Below are positions 53,103 to 64,000 of a DNA stretch of 64,000 bases, one piece after another. Every line of letters begins with the position of its first letter. Within the stretch, counting starts at the first letter, position 1. Under the pieces are notes generated by a model. That model worked only from the letters and a program-made list of their open reading frames with translations, had not been told where the DNA came from and searched no databases. Source of the DNA: Ricinus communis (taxonomy: Eukaryota > Streptophyta > Magnoliopsida > Malpighiales > Euphorbiaceae). The stretch spans positions 33,838,342 to 33,902,341 of the forward strand of contig NC_063256.1 of the NCBI RefSeq assembly GCF_019578655.1, in the 5' to 3' direction. The position numbers and the translations under genes were made by a program.

Positions 53103-56100
53103 TTATTTATATAACAGAAACAATCTAGTAATAAAAAATAAATAAATTTAAACTTATTTGTTAACATCAAATAGTAAACCCAAACAGGTCCTATATGATG
53201 TTTGAGCCTATGCATTTTTTTTGTTAGTTTGCCCTAAAATGGGATATTGTTAATTTGTTGAACAAGTTTGTATATTACTAATTTTTGGATGTATGTATAC
53301 AATACAGCAAGAGAAAGTTGATGGAAGGTGAGGTGACCTGTGTTAGCCAATTTTTACAAATTGGAATTGACAAGGAAAAAAGAAAATTATTGTTTTATTT
53401 ATGTTACATGTCTTATCCCAAATTTAAATTGCTTCTTGTGTACTTTAGAGTGTTCTTTCCTTGCAATATAATTTCATGATTTATACAATGTGTTATAAAA
53501 CAAAAATAAATATATATGATGGAAAGTTATCAATTTCTTTGTTTGATGATATTTTAACTCTCACACTTAATTTTAAATGATATCATCTTACCATTAAATT
53601 AATATATTAAATAGAATTATCAACCCCTTTTTATGGTAAATTTAATATTTAATATTATACATTTAACAGGTAATTGTTCACATTTAGATGATCAATAAGA
53701 TAATATTTTATAATTATAGTGGTATATGATTATTGAAATAAGCCAAAATTATTAATATATATTATATTCTACAATATAAATGATTGTGATATAGAATTCC
53801 AGCAAAAAATATCAAGACCTTATTTCTGTTTTTGTTTTTTTGAGTCCTCTCCTTCAATTTCTAACTGTTTTTTTAGCATACTACTAAATAACAGCTGATA
53901 TATTTTTGATAAAAAATTTCAATAATTAAAACAATACTAAATAATTAAAAGGTCTCAAATTGAAGTACCATTATTTCATTTATAACTCAACCATACATTA
54001 TGCTCTTGTTTTCTTGAATTTACTTTTTAATTTGGGTCATTTTTCCCTAAAATGATTACTTGGACTTTATTAGATGGAGTATCTTGGGAGTTTAGAAATA
54101 CTCAAGGTGATGAAAGAGTCAAAATTGGGGTTGTTAAGATTTTAGGGTCATTTCTTCCTTTATGTTATATAGGAGATCCCTTCTCAGTTATGGATTCAGG
54201 GGTGATCCTCTCAATGTTTAAATATGATACACAATTTCTTGCCTTGTTGGTAAAGTTAGATACTAAGGCAACATGAGGGCTAACCTTGGATTCCTGAACT
54301 CTAATACTTAACAATAAAATTTTTAACCTTAACAAGCCTTTGTAATTTGTACATAAGCAATTTTGGTTATTCATCAATAAACACACAGCTGCCCCACCCT
54401 TAGGAAATACACATTCTGAGAGCTTTTTTAATTGATATTCTAGAAGAAACACAATTCTTTAGGATTAACAAGTCTTCAAACTTCAAGATTATCCTTGAAT
54501 GTAAATAGTTTGGTTCCAAATTTGGTGATTTAGAAAACATTTTATATTCACTTAAAAATTTGAATAAAATATGAGCTTCTTTTAAATTAATTCCGGAATG
54601 AATTCTATCAGCTTTCTTTAAATTAATTCTATTTTGATAAAATACTTTAGTCGATCTTTTTAAAAACATACTTATAATACCTATTTATGTTTTTTTTTCT
54701 TTGCTTACTCATATTTTATGTTTGTATTGTTATAATTTTCAGATTTTATCAATATTAATTAATATAGAGTAATGGTGGGTTTTGATGAGAAAAATTAGAT
54801 CCATGTATATATGATCCCTCCATCAAATGACAATTTTCGCTTTATTTTGTTTCAATTTTATAATAGTTTTTCTTTTGACAAAAATTATATTTCAAACTTA
54901 GTTTTATTTATATAATCTGGCCATAGTATTGATTTTGGATGTGTTTATCATTAAGCAATCACAATGATTGGGCTAATTCTTGAATCTCTAGTCTTAAATG
55001 CCACTTGATTCTAGTTGGACCCAATAATGAATATATTTTTATGATTGTTATGTGTTTATATGATTCTTGTTAGCAAGAGTTATCTAATGAACAAGGATGA
55101 TGATTTAGGTCATTGGTGACTAGAAGTCTCTTAGCCTAATGATTGTAGTTCATATAAATTGATAAACATGATGAATATTTTCACATATATAAAAGATAAA
55201 TTCTCAAGGGATTGAGAAATGACAAGAAATCTATGCTTTTAATATTTTTCCAACTCAAAGAATCATAAAACAAGAAAATCATAGCCTATAGGAGGTACTT
55301 CCCAAATATGTTCATGAAACTTATTCAATATTTATAAACCATATATTACACTTTAAATCTTGATTACAAATACTCTGAACTAAAATTAATCAAACTATTA
55401 TTTTAATTAGTATGTAAAATTAGCCGCTATTTAAAATTATTTTAGTTTTCTCCAATGACTCAATAATAAGAAATAAATAATAATTAATCAAGGAAAATAA
55501 AGAAAAATCACAAAGAGAACTATGAGAATAATTAGCTATGAAAAATCATAAAGAGAACTATGAGAATAATTAGCTATATATCAAATACATGAATACAAAA
55601 ACTATCAAAAAATGAAATGCAAAATATATGTTACCTTTCTTTTTCTTTGAAGTTAAACTTTAATTCATTAGTTGGAAAATTGCACATAGCAAAACAGGAT
55701 TGGCTCAATATAATTTGTGGCCCTAGCGCCAAAAAGTTAATTTAGTGGTCTTTTAATAATATAAATACATTACAAAAATGATTTATTTATTTATTTTCTT
55801 GCGATATAAAATTACTAAATAAATTTTTATATTCAAGTGTAGAAAATAAGAGCATACTTTTTGTTTTTTTTGTCTTTTTTTCACCATAAAAATAAGAGTA
55901 TACTTACTCTTCATAAGACCCATAAGATCAATTTTGCAAAGCTAAAAGACATTGATATAATTAGCTATATATCAAATACATGAAAAAAAAACTAACAAAT
56001 AAAGCAATATTAAATTATAAACGCATATATTTAAAAAAAAAAGATAATAAGGTAAAACTAAAGTTAACCACGCTAATAAACAAACTTATTAATTTTTAAT

Positions 56101-57314
56101 TTTTAATGTTTGATTATTTTCATCCATACATATTTTATTTTTACGAACTTTATTTTCATTAGTAGCACTTTGAATTGAAAATTAACTAAATCAATATATT
56201 ATTAAAGTCGACTTATTTATTTTTATGGATGATTATTAAATATTGAGATTTTTTTATTGCAATGGAGAGAACTATGAATATCGATCTATATTCATATGTG
56301 TATGAAATTTTAGATTTTCAAAGTTTTTTAATATAAAATTAAGAATCTAATTAGATTATTTAGCTTTAAAAATATTACTTCTTCAAAAGTTATTTTAAGT
56401 TTAAATTCCCCTAAAAATTCAATAATAAGAAAGAAATTAATATCCACATTGCAACAATTTGTATTCTTTTTCTCAAAAATTACTTTAATTTCCTCCAATA
56501 ATTCAATAATAAGAAAGTCATAAAGGAAACTATAAGAATATTTACTTACTTTTAGCTAAACTTTTAATAATAAGAAATAAGAAAGTCATAAAGGAAACTA
56601 TAAGAATATTTACTTACATTTATCTAAACTTTTAATAATAAGAAATCATAAATTCAATTGCATGAATACAAAAACTATGAAAAGATGAATATTCTTTTTC
56701 TTTTTTCTTTAATTTCCAAAAAAGAGAATGAAACTTTCATTCATTATTGGAATAATCCATATTTAGCCTCTATACTTTTATTTTATGTTGGATTAAGCAC
56801 TTGTACTTTTATTCGGTTAGATTGAATCCTTTTATATTTATTTTTATAAAGTCTTAGTCTCTCCGTTATTGCACTAATGGAAAGGAAAAACACGTGTTGT
56901 TTATTGTGCGTATTAAAAGTCCATTGAAAGCCACGCAGACAAACAAGTGACATATTAGATAAGACAACGCACTAATTATGTTAGAAAAAAGTCACTGAGG
57001 TTAAAATCATAAATAACTTATTAAAACAAATTCCTTATCCCTAATTGGAAAGACAAAAATAATAGAATCCCTAAATGAAAGACAATATTTCCTTCGTAGA
57101 AATCCCTAAATGAAAGAATCCCTAAACAAAAGACAATAGTTGAGGTGTTACACTAAAAGAAAAAGTGAGTATTTGTCGTCTCCATTATCCATTAGCTCTT
57201 CTATAATAGGAAAATGGGGTTGTTGGTGGACCTTCGTGCTGTGTTGGAGGTATGTAAAATTTTATGCTATTTGATCTTGTGAAATATTTGTTTATTGTCT
57301 CAGTGGTTTTGTGG
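53103..57314. other. AT-rich intergenic DNA with local tandem repeats
   Basis: No gene recognised. Local duplications are visible: AAAGAGAACTATGAGAATAA twice at 55515-55575, a CATAAAGGAAACTATAAGAA unit twice at 56517-56620, and AATTAGCTATATATCAAATA at both 55570 and 55960. Open frames at 54052-54276 and on the minus strand at 54165-54669 show no similarity I can name. A MITE-like phrase (GCCTCTATACTTTTA, CACTTGTACTTTTATTCGG) sits at about 56755-56830. Confidence 0.45.
56070..56375. repeat. Direct repeat, copy A
   Basis: GCTAATAAACAAACTTATTA, the following ATTATTTTCATCCATACA and TTACGAACTTTATTTTCATT, and later CATATGTGTAT, ATTTTAGATTTTCAAAGTTT and ATATAAAATTAAG recur at 58865-59090 in the same order and orientation. 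Copy A has about 80 bp extra in the middle. Confidence 0.8.
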
Positions 57315-57376
57315 TGGTCCGAGAGGATGATCAGCCACACTGGGACTAAGACATGGCCTAGACTCCTATGGGAGGC
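57315..57376 (+). pseudogene. Plastid 16S rRNA fragment (NUPT)
   Basis: About 62 bp match the conserved 16S rRNA segment that contains GAGAGGATGATCAGCCACAC and GACTCCTA(C/T)GGGAGGC. Only a few differences are visible: GGGACTAAGACATGG for GGGACTGAGACACGG, GCCTAG for GCCCAG, and CTATGGG for CTACGGG. All are transitions, as expected for decay of a methylated nuclear copy. GGTCCGAGAGG rather than GGTCTGAGAGG points to the plastid gene rather than mitochondrial 18S. It is too short to be functional. Confidence 0.8.
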
Positions 57377-57587
57377 TCCCTGGTTGTGCTTCGTGCTTCT
57401 TGGTCCTTTTATGTTTGTACTTTTTTTTTGAAAAATTAGTGTATACATGCTGACATATCTTTGTTTATTACTAATAGGTAAGCTTTGAGTAAGTTAAAAA
57501 GAAATAATAAACAAGACTTATGTGTTGTAGTAATTTGACTAATTTATTATCTGTATTGTGTTTTAGTTTTTGTTTTAGGTATGGGTG

Positions 57588-58560
57588 ATAGGGCTGAGCA
57601 CAGATCGGTCCAATTTGGTTACTTATAGATCACCAGTTCCATGCCAAACTTCGGTTTTTTTTAAAATTGAAGGTACCAGTACCATACCAAACATACATGG
57701 ATCCGTACCGTATTGTACCAACTTTTACTGTTAAATACAGTTTGGTTTGGTGCTATTTTCGGTTCTAAAAAATTTAAAAAACACAACTTTAGTATGATCT
57801 TTAATCAAATACATTTAGAGAAAATACGATTACCAAAGTAAAGAGAGTAGCATAGAAATTTGAATTAAATTGCAATCACATTCTTGAACAATCTGTTTTG
57901 CAATTCTGTCACTTGCAAGTATAATAATTCATTCAATATTCAAATACAAACCATTAAAATATATTTTAATTTTTATTTGCTAGCATAAAAATATTTTGCA
58001 GATGACAATCATTAAAACAAATAAATTTACAGACTTTATGTAGCACTAAAATACAAGTCCAAAATATTATAGGAGCTTTAGAGAGTGCAAACTGTAATTT
58101 AGAACAAGAATATAACAACTCTAAATCTAAAAAAGAATATTAGCTCCACAAGAGAAGAGCATCAACAACACTAGTACTCACCCCAACAACTGTAAAAAAA
58201 AAAAAAGCAAATCAGCTAATAAAATGAACATAGTTTTTTTATAACTTAATTTTAACCAAAATTAAATTAACATACTATATACATTATACACAAAATTAGC
58301 AAAGGAATGTTATTACCTCCCCTTAGAATTAGCACTCCACATTTAATCTTGGCATAAGGGACTCACCAATCTCAGGATTTTGAATAATTTCTGCAATAAA
58401 GTAAAATATTACATCAATAAAACTTAAGAGCATCAACAATAAACCAACATATGTAGGAAGTAAAGAAATGTTACCTGACTCTATGCTTTCAATCTCCTCT
58501 AGTGACTCTTCTAATTGGATAGGTTTATTTGGACTTCTAAGCCAATCTTGACAATATTGG
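57588..58560 (-). mobile_element. hAT-family DNA transposon relic
   Basis: At 57588 the plus strand reads TAGGGCTGAGCACAGATCGG followed by GGTACCAGTACCATACC-type sequence, typical of hAT element ends. On the minus strand at about 58592-58475 the peptide TQYCQDWLRSPNKPIQLEES then LEEIESIES, ending at a GTAACA donor, matches the C-terminal exon of RICESLEEPER-like BED-finger transposases ('ALICTQDWLR...'). The dimerisation domain further upstream is absent, cut off near 58565 by an unrelated MuDR-type relic. Confidence 0.65.
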
Positions 58561-58565
58561 GTGAT

Positions 58566-58862
58566 ACTAGGGTGAATTTGGTTCTTAATCATGGAGGCTA
58601 TATAAAAAGAGGGAGATACATTAGAGGTAAGAAAAAAATAGCGAAAGAAGGGTTTGATATTGATTTACTCTCTTATCCTAATGACATGTGTTATATAAAG
58701 GAGCTAGGGTATAGTACCATTATTGGGTTATGCTTTAAAGCATAAGAGTAGAGCAGGGTATGAGCTAGTAAATGATGATAAAAAAATGATGGAAATAGGT
58801 TGTGGACTTAAGATTGGGGATATGCTAGATTTTTATATTGAGCATGTAAATGATATAAAGTT
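58566..58862 (+). pseudogene. MuDR-type transposase N-terminal (PB1-like domain) relic
   Basis: The frame VNLVLNHGGYIKRGRYIRGK, then FDIDLLSYPNDM, IKELGY and LCFKA, then after a stop and frameshift GLKIGDMLDFYIEHV, matches the N-terminal domain found in many plant MuDR transposases ('V.LVLNHGG...Y.GG....DID.LS...L....KELGY....L.YK...'). It is broken by TAA at about 58743. Downstream transposase, SWIM finger and TIR were not found. Confidence 0.65.
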
Positions 58863-58864
58863 AA

Positions 58865-59090
58865 TCATCGCTAATAAACAAACTTATTAATTTTTAATTT
58901 TTAATGTTTAATTATTTTCATCCATACAAATATAATTTTACGAACTTTATTTTCATTAGTAACACTTTAAATTGAAAATTAACTGATCAATATCGGTCTA
59001 TGTTCATATGTGTATATGGAATTTTAGATTTTCAAAGTTTGTTAATATAAAATTAAGGATCTAATTAGATTACTTAACTTTAACAATATT
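58865..59090. repeat. Direct repeat, copy B
   Basis: Second copy of 56070-56375, shorter by an internal deletion. Together with copy A it brackets the NUPT, hAT and MuDR relics. Confidence 0.8.
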
Positions 59091-59094
59091 ATGA

Positions 59095-62000
59095 TAGGCT
59101 ATTTGTACAACTAAAATCTAAGGCAGTGAACCTATCGATGCAGACTAGCACAAATGGTGAGTATCAAGGTCGTATTCTCGAGAAAGGGTGATCCTAGAAC
59201 TACTGCAGCGTCTTATGTTATCTATCCTTGACAAAATCGATGAAGTTACTATGCTATGATTAAATATAAACAAGCGGTTAACTAAGTGTCAAATAATATG
59301 AAAGGATTTAGGAAAACAAGCGAAGGAAAAAGCAAACCCAAAAGGGACCTAAGCTAGTTGGATTTTAGTGAAGATAGAGATTATATTGATTACCAATTGC
59401 AATCACCCATGGGCGAATTCTTAACTGAATTCGATTTCCCTCTCGAGATAACCGAACTCCTAAACCTAATAACCTAAAGTTGGAATCTCTTTCTAACGAT
59501 TGATTATTAAATTAGCATTAAGCTTTAACCCGCCTCTATTAAGCTTTGTTAATTTTTAATCCGGCTAGTCAATTACTCTTATCTCTAAGTGATTATTAAC
59601 CAGTTCTTGCTATTCAAATTTCCAATTACTAAATGAATTTTTCAATTACATAAAGCAATTTAAATACCACAACTCACAATGTCTCATGAATAATGTGAGT
59701 TCTCATTAATAATGAAAGCAAGAAGAGACAAGCATTAATAATCAAAATCTCATAAGCATTAGAATCAATCCAATAACATAGGAACCCCAATGGGTTTGAC
59801 AAATTTAGTTACTCATACTAATAAGCAACACAAAGTAAAGAAAAAATTTAGAAAAGTAAATTGAAGTTATGTACACCCTTCTTCTTCAAGTTAGATAAAC
59901 CCTAAATTCCCAATTCAGAATGATGAACCCTAATTTGCCTCTTGAATGCCCCAAATCTCCTCTTGATCTTCAATTTGATGTTAAAGCCAATGTAATAATT
60001 CATTCAATAGATGAAATGGTCTTCTAAGGTCGAGTATTGAAGTGTGGAAAAAGATGGCTTATGCTTGTATATGTGAAATCAAGTCAAAAAATCACCTTAA
60101 TTCAATAAATCGAATTTGCCTATATAAATCTTTTAGCACGTCCGTGGTCAAGCCCGTGCTAATCAACAAGGGCGGAGTCCAGGCCGTGCTGGACCTCCGC
60201 ATCTCGTAACTTATGGCTTCTTCCTAGCCGTGCCCTCGCTGGTGCTGAGCCACCACGGGCCGTGGTAGAAGCCGTGGTGGCTTCAGAAACCGTGACAAAA
60301 TGGCACTCGTGAAAGCCAAGTGTTGATGGTTCAACACGGCCAGAGTCTGGCCATGCTCAACCTTAGAATGCTAGTCCTTGCTCAACTTTGATGGATTATA
60401 GTCCATAATTGCGCGTATTTCCCTCGGTTACTGATAATGTCCCTCGATAATGACCTGAAACTGAAAGGAACCAAAACACAGGTGATTCTGGCATAAAACA
60501 AGATAACTATGCAAAAAAATATAAACAATTGGGCATATAAACATGTATAAAATGATGCACATAAATCACCCCACACTTAAGCTTTTACTTATCCTCAAGC
60601 AATCAATAACTCAATACATGCACAAGCAACAATTACCCCTCAAAATCCATGCTAAAGTTCACAACTCAACCTTATTCAACATATAAAGAATGAAACTCAA
60701 GTAACTAACAAGTTATACACCTTTAAGGAAAAACTATAATAATACCATCTCAAAGTACAACTTATATAACAATTCAGCATTAAAGACTAAGAACCATTGC
60801 CTCATAGGAATCTCTCAAATCACTCACAGTATTTACAAGTAAACAAGAAAATTCCCTCAATGCAGCTACACACAACTTGTTTACCATAAGCTTGCTCATC
60901 AATCTCATCTTCGCTACTGCGAATAAATGAATACCAAAATCAAAGGGTCTTTACAAGGGTTGAAATGTGGCTGAGGTAAAGGTAAGAATATTTGGATAGA
61001 AGTGTAAAGTATACTGAAAAATCATGCACTTATTTAAAATGAATGCTTCAGGAGCTGAGTGCCAAAACAACAAAAGTACTCACTAAAGTCTTATTTGAAG
61101 TAAAGGATGCTCACAAGAATTAAATTTAAAAGAGCTAAGAAATAATTCAGAAATATTTATTTTATTATTTATTTATTTATTTTGATATATACTATGTATA
61201 TATATTACAACAGCTTATATAGGGGCTGCATGATTAGTGACATAAATAATAAGAATAGTTATTCAATTTGGATTGAAGGGAGCATCAAAGAATGACTAAA
61301 AAGACTAAGTGATTTTAGAACAACGTTAGGCACTATGATTCCATAAATAAAGAAGCATAACACTTAATTACTTAGTATACAAGGTGAAAGAAAAGATAGA
61401 TGTATAGAATGGTGTAGTGTGGTGATTAGGTGTAAATCATAAAGAAAAGGTTAAGGCTCAAAACTGCCTGACTAATGGAAATAAAAGGTAGGCTTTTGGC
61501 CAATGTGGTGAAATCCTAAGTTGCCCAAATCATCTAATGGTATTCAAAAAATTCATGTAACCTTAACAAGCATTACAGAGCAAGTTCTAAAAATGAAATT
61601 AAATACAGCGCACACTCAAACAAGAAAAGTCATGAGCATAATGTGCAATGGATCCTCAAATTTTGGTTCAAAAACTCACGTTTGAAGTGGCTAAAATTTG
61701 TAATTGGTTCTCAAACTTATCAATTGAATCATCACATAAATTGAATACGAGATTGGCATAATCAAAGTTCAAAGTCGAAGGTTGTAAATTTAAAAGGAAC
61801 TCAAGTAACATCGGTTTAACCCGGCCAAATTGACATATTGAATACAATGAAATTGCTTTCAAGAACAAAAGATTGAAAGAGATAATCAATTACTAGTGTG
61901 TGAATTAAGCCATTAATTACGAAATAATAAACTAAATTTAAATGTCATGAAAAACCTAGGTCCTAACATCCTAAGAATAATCCATTATCATTGCTTTAAA

Positions 62001-62287
62001 CAAAGCCACAGATACCTACCCCACACTTGAGTATAACACTGTTCATAGTGTTAGAAAAATTAAAACTGGGTATAGCATATAACTAGCACATCATAAAAAA
62101 AATGAAGATCATATTAAATGTACATATCAAGACGGCAAAGCAAAGTGTTCCACTAAAATAACATAACATGAAAGGAAAATGAAAGAAAATAGCATAAAAT
62201 GAAAATGCAAAAATAAAAAAAAATAAAGTAAAATAAAAATAAAGGAAAATAAAAAAGAAAAGAAAAATAGCACAAATTTTTTTGTCA
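59095..62287 (-). mobile_element. Non-coding part of an LTR retrotransposon (minus strand)
   Basis: This stretch continues from the ORF1 relic at 62288-63859 in its 3' direction. It has phrases common in plant retrotransposons of this type, such as ATAAATCACCCCACACTTAAG near 60560, CACGGGCCGTGG/CCGTGCT palindromic words at 60150-60360, and GGTGAGTATCAAGGTCGTAT at 59156. I saw no pol motifs and could not define LTR borders. Confidence 0.5.
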
Positions 62288-63859
62288 CTACTGGTAGTCT
62301 GCCGAAGACGCATCCTCACTGGCTGGATCTGCTGGAGGGTGAGGAGTAGGGGAAGGCGCTGAAGGAGGGGGCGGTGGTGGTGGTACAGGGTCCGTGAAGC
62401 AACCTGCTAGATCGAACTCCATATCATCGATGAATCGCTAATTTTGTGCTCTGATCTCCGCCATCTTTTGAATCTGCTCCGCCATTAGGTCTGTCTGGGT
62501 GGCCTGCCTATCCAGCCCATGCATAAGCTGCTGGAGCATATCGTTTAAACCCTGAAACTGTGCCCTAGTCTCCTCTTGAAACTGCCCAAACTCCTTTCTA
62601 TGCTGCACAAACTCAATATAGTGTTGTTGCTGTAAATCATAGACTCGATTTAGTCGATCAGCCAAAGAACTAATCTGAGCACTCGTTGTCCCTGCAGAAT
62701 AAGAAGAGGAGGCTCCAGATGTAGGCATAAACACTCTGATTGGGTTAAGAATCCTAACATTTGGAATCTCAGCCGTCGGGTCTTAGGCTCCTATAGCTAC
62801 TGCCTCTCTAGCCTCCCTTACTATTACGCTGACGAGCCTGTACTCTATGCCATGTGGGTGTCGAGTAGTCGTGATCATCTGCATGTTGATTATCTGTTTG
62901 ATCCCTAGTGGTGTCATATAACCAATTTGAGGAAGCTTTGACAGACAGTCATCCAACACATCCAGTCTCTTGGCTAACCTAGTCACATACGGGCCAAAAC
63001 AACAGTGCATCTTCTTCTGGGCGTCGACTATGAATAAACGGACTTGACGAGCCAACAGATATCCCAAGTCAAGCTTTTTACGATGTTGTATAGCCTAGAG
63101 GATGAATACATCAGTTTGTGTGACTGCTTCAAAACTATCTCCCCTGTCTGTAATCGTGTAAGCTAATAAAGTATGGAGATAGCAGAGATGATCCGAAAGG
63201 CTAGACGCCTTAGACCTGCTGGAGTAGTATGATTCCGGCGTGAGTACTAATGAATCCCACATGGTGTTGTACGAGATTGGGTTGATGTAGATGCATCCCT
63301 GATACTCCTTGCTTGAGGTCTCCTGCTCATTCCATAATTGCAAATGCATACCGAATTGTGGAACTGACATTGAGAACTCCCTTCCTCCAAGTCTGAAGTA
63401 AACTACATCAGGCTAATGCTAGTTTGTGATATGTTGCTGCAGAAAAAAGGTGCTGAGGAATTCAATTGTGAGCTCGCAGTTGGTTGGATCAATGATGTCG
63501 AAGAACCGTGCATATGGCAGAGTTTCGAATAAGGTATGCACATCCTGAGCCAATCCCACTCTCTCCAGGGATACAAAGTCGATGCAACGTCTAGCCATCA
63601 CTTGCTTCCATCTCATGTCTTGGAAGCAGCCCTCATTATGAGCATTCTGAAATGTCCATAAGGGATGTCGACCAGGTGCGGGTGGATTTGCAGCTGGTGC
63701 TCTTCTTGCTCGGACTAGTTGCTGTTATGGTGGAGGTGCTGGTGCTGGTGCTGGTGCTTATGAAGGTGAAGTGGAGAAAGATGTTCCTTCGCCACGTGGG
63801 CACTTGCTGGTAGCGGCGCGTTGCGGTTGCTTTCGACGTGATTGATCGCAGTCCCTCAT
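62288..63859 (-). pseudogene. LTR-retrotransposon ORF1/gag-like pseudogene (Athila-type / putative plant transposon protein)
   Basis: One frame runs from ATG at 63859 to TAG at 62288-62290, 523 codons. It is interrupted only by in-frame stops at 63758-60, 63725-27, 63419-21, 63413-15, 63095-97, 62783-85 and 62438-40. Recognisable blocks are YFRLGGREFSMSVPQFGMHL, YLHTLLAYTITDRGDS and GYLLARQVRLF, matching the 'putative plant transposon protein' found with Athila-like Ty3 elements. A glutamine-rich coiled coil (about 62480-62670) and a Pro-rich C terminus follow. No frameshift is needed across 1.57 kb. Not expected to be functional. Confidence 0.75.
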
Positions 63860-64000
63860 ATTGCCTAATACAGTCAATCATTAGTATTCGAACAAGAAAT
63901 CAAGTTAACATAAATTATATCAAAAATTAAACAGCATAACAGCTATAATTTGACTAACATAAAACTTTAGACTTAAAACTAAGACTAAAGCCTCAATCTC
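63860..64000. other. Upstream flank of the retrotransposon ORF1
   Basis: AT-rich, presumably internal retrotransposon leader. The LTR lies beyond the right edge. Confidence 0.35.

Noticed and set aside
54052..54669. Open frames on both strands
   Set aside because: The plus and minus readings overlap and neither shows a domain. A decayed retroelement is possible but I cannot support it.

Overview
This window is nuclear DNA from a flowering plant, most likely a eudicot. The genes are split by GT-AG introns, the intergenic DNA is very AT-rich, and several plant transposon classes are present. Intact proteins look like those of rosids. A Euphorbiaceae or other Malpighiales source is my impression only and cannot be proven from the sequence.

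Layout. (1) 1-1000, minus: first exon of a CYP71-family cytochrome P450 that runs off the left edge. (2) 1.0-6.3 kb: AT-rich repeats, including a large inverted repeat (about 600-bp arms) with a Mutator-like miniature element nested in its loop. (3) 6.3-9.0 kb, plus: two-exon short PPR protein of the THA8-like type. (4) 9.0-15.7 kb: a SINE, a LINE ORF1 relic and Mutator-like miniature elements. (5) 15.76-24.11 kb, plus: ten-exon CRT-like transporter (CLT). (6) 24.1-32.2 kb: a transposon-derived Ulp1 protease relic, three direct repeats and a 2.9-kb solo LTR with a 5-bp target duplication. (7) 32.25-33.62 kb, plus: a small gene of unknown function with two tandem, homologous last exons. (8) 34-40 kb: repeats and a second LTR of the same family in reverse orientation. 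(9) 40.7-47.6 kb, plus: six-exon PRORP1-type protein-only RNase P. (10) 48.8-51.65 kb, minus: eight-exon CDPK of the CPK17/CPK34 type with one GC-AG intron. (11) 52-64 kb: repeats, a 62-bp plastid 16S rDNA fragment, hAT and MuDR relics, and a decayed LTR-retrotransposon ORF1 on the minus strand.

The exon structures of five genes were rebuilt by hand. For the CLT, PRORP1, CPK17-like, THA8-like and two-last-exon genes, every junction keeps the reading frame. The THA8-like, CLT and PRORP1 products are all expected in organelles, but nothing indicates that they form a unit. PRORP1 and the CDPK are convergent.

I found no convincing new biological system. The most interesting items are the tandem alternative last exons at 32.7-33.6 kb, the nested foldback structure at 3.7-5.95 kb, the inverted LTR pair that brackets a gene, the GC-AG intron in the CDPK, and the retrotransposon ORF with seven stops but no frameshift.
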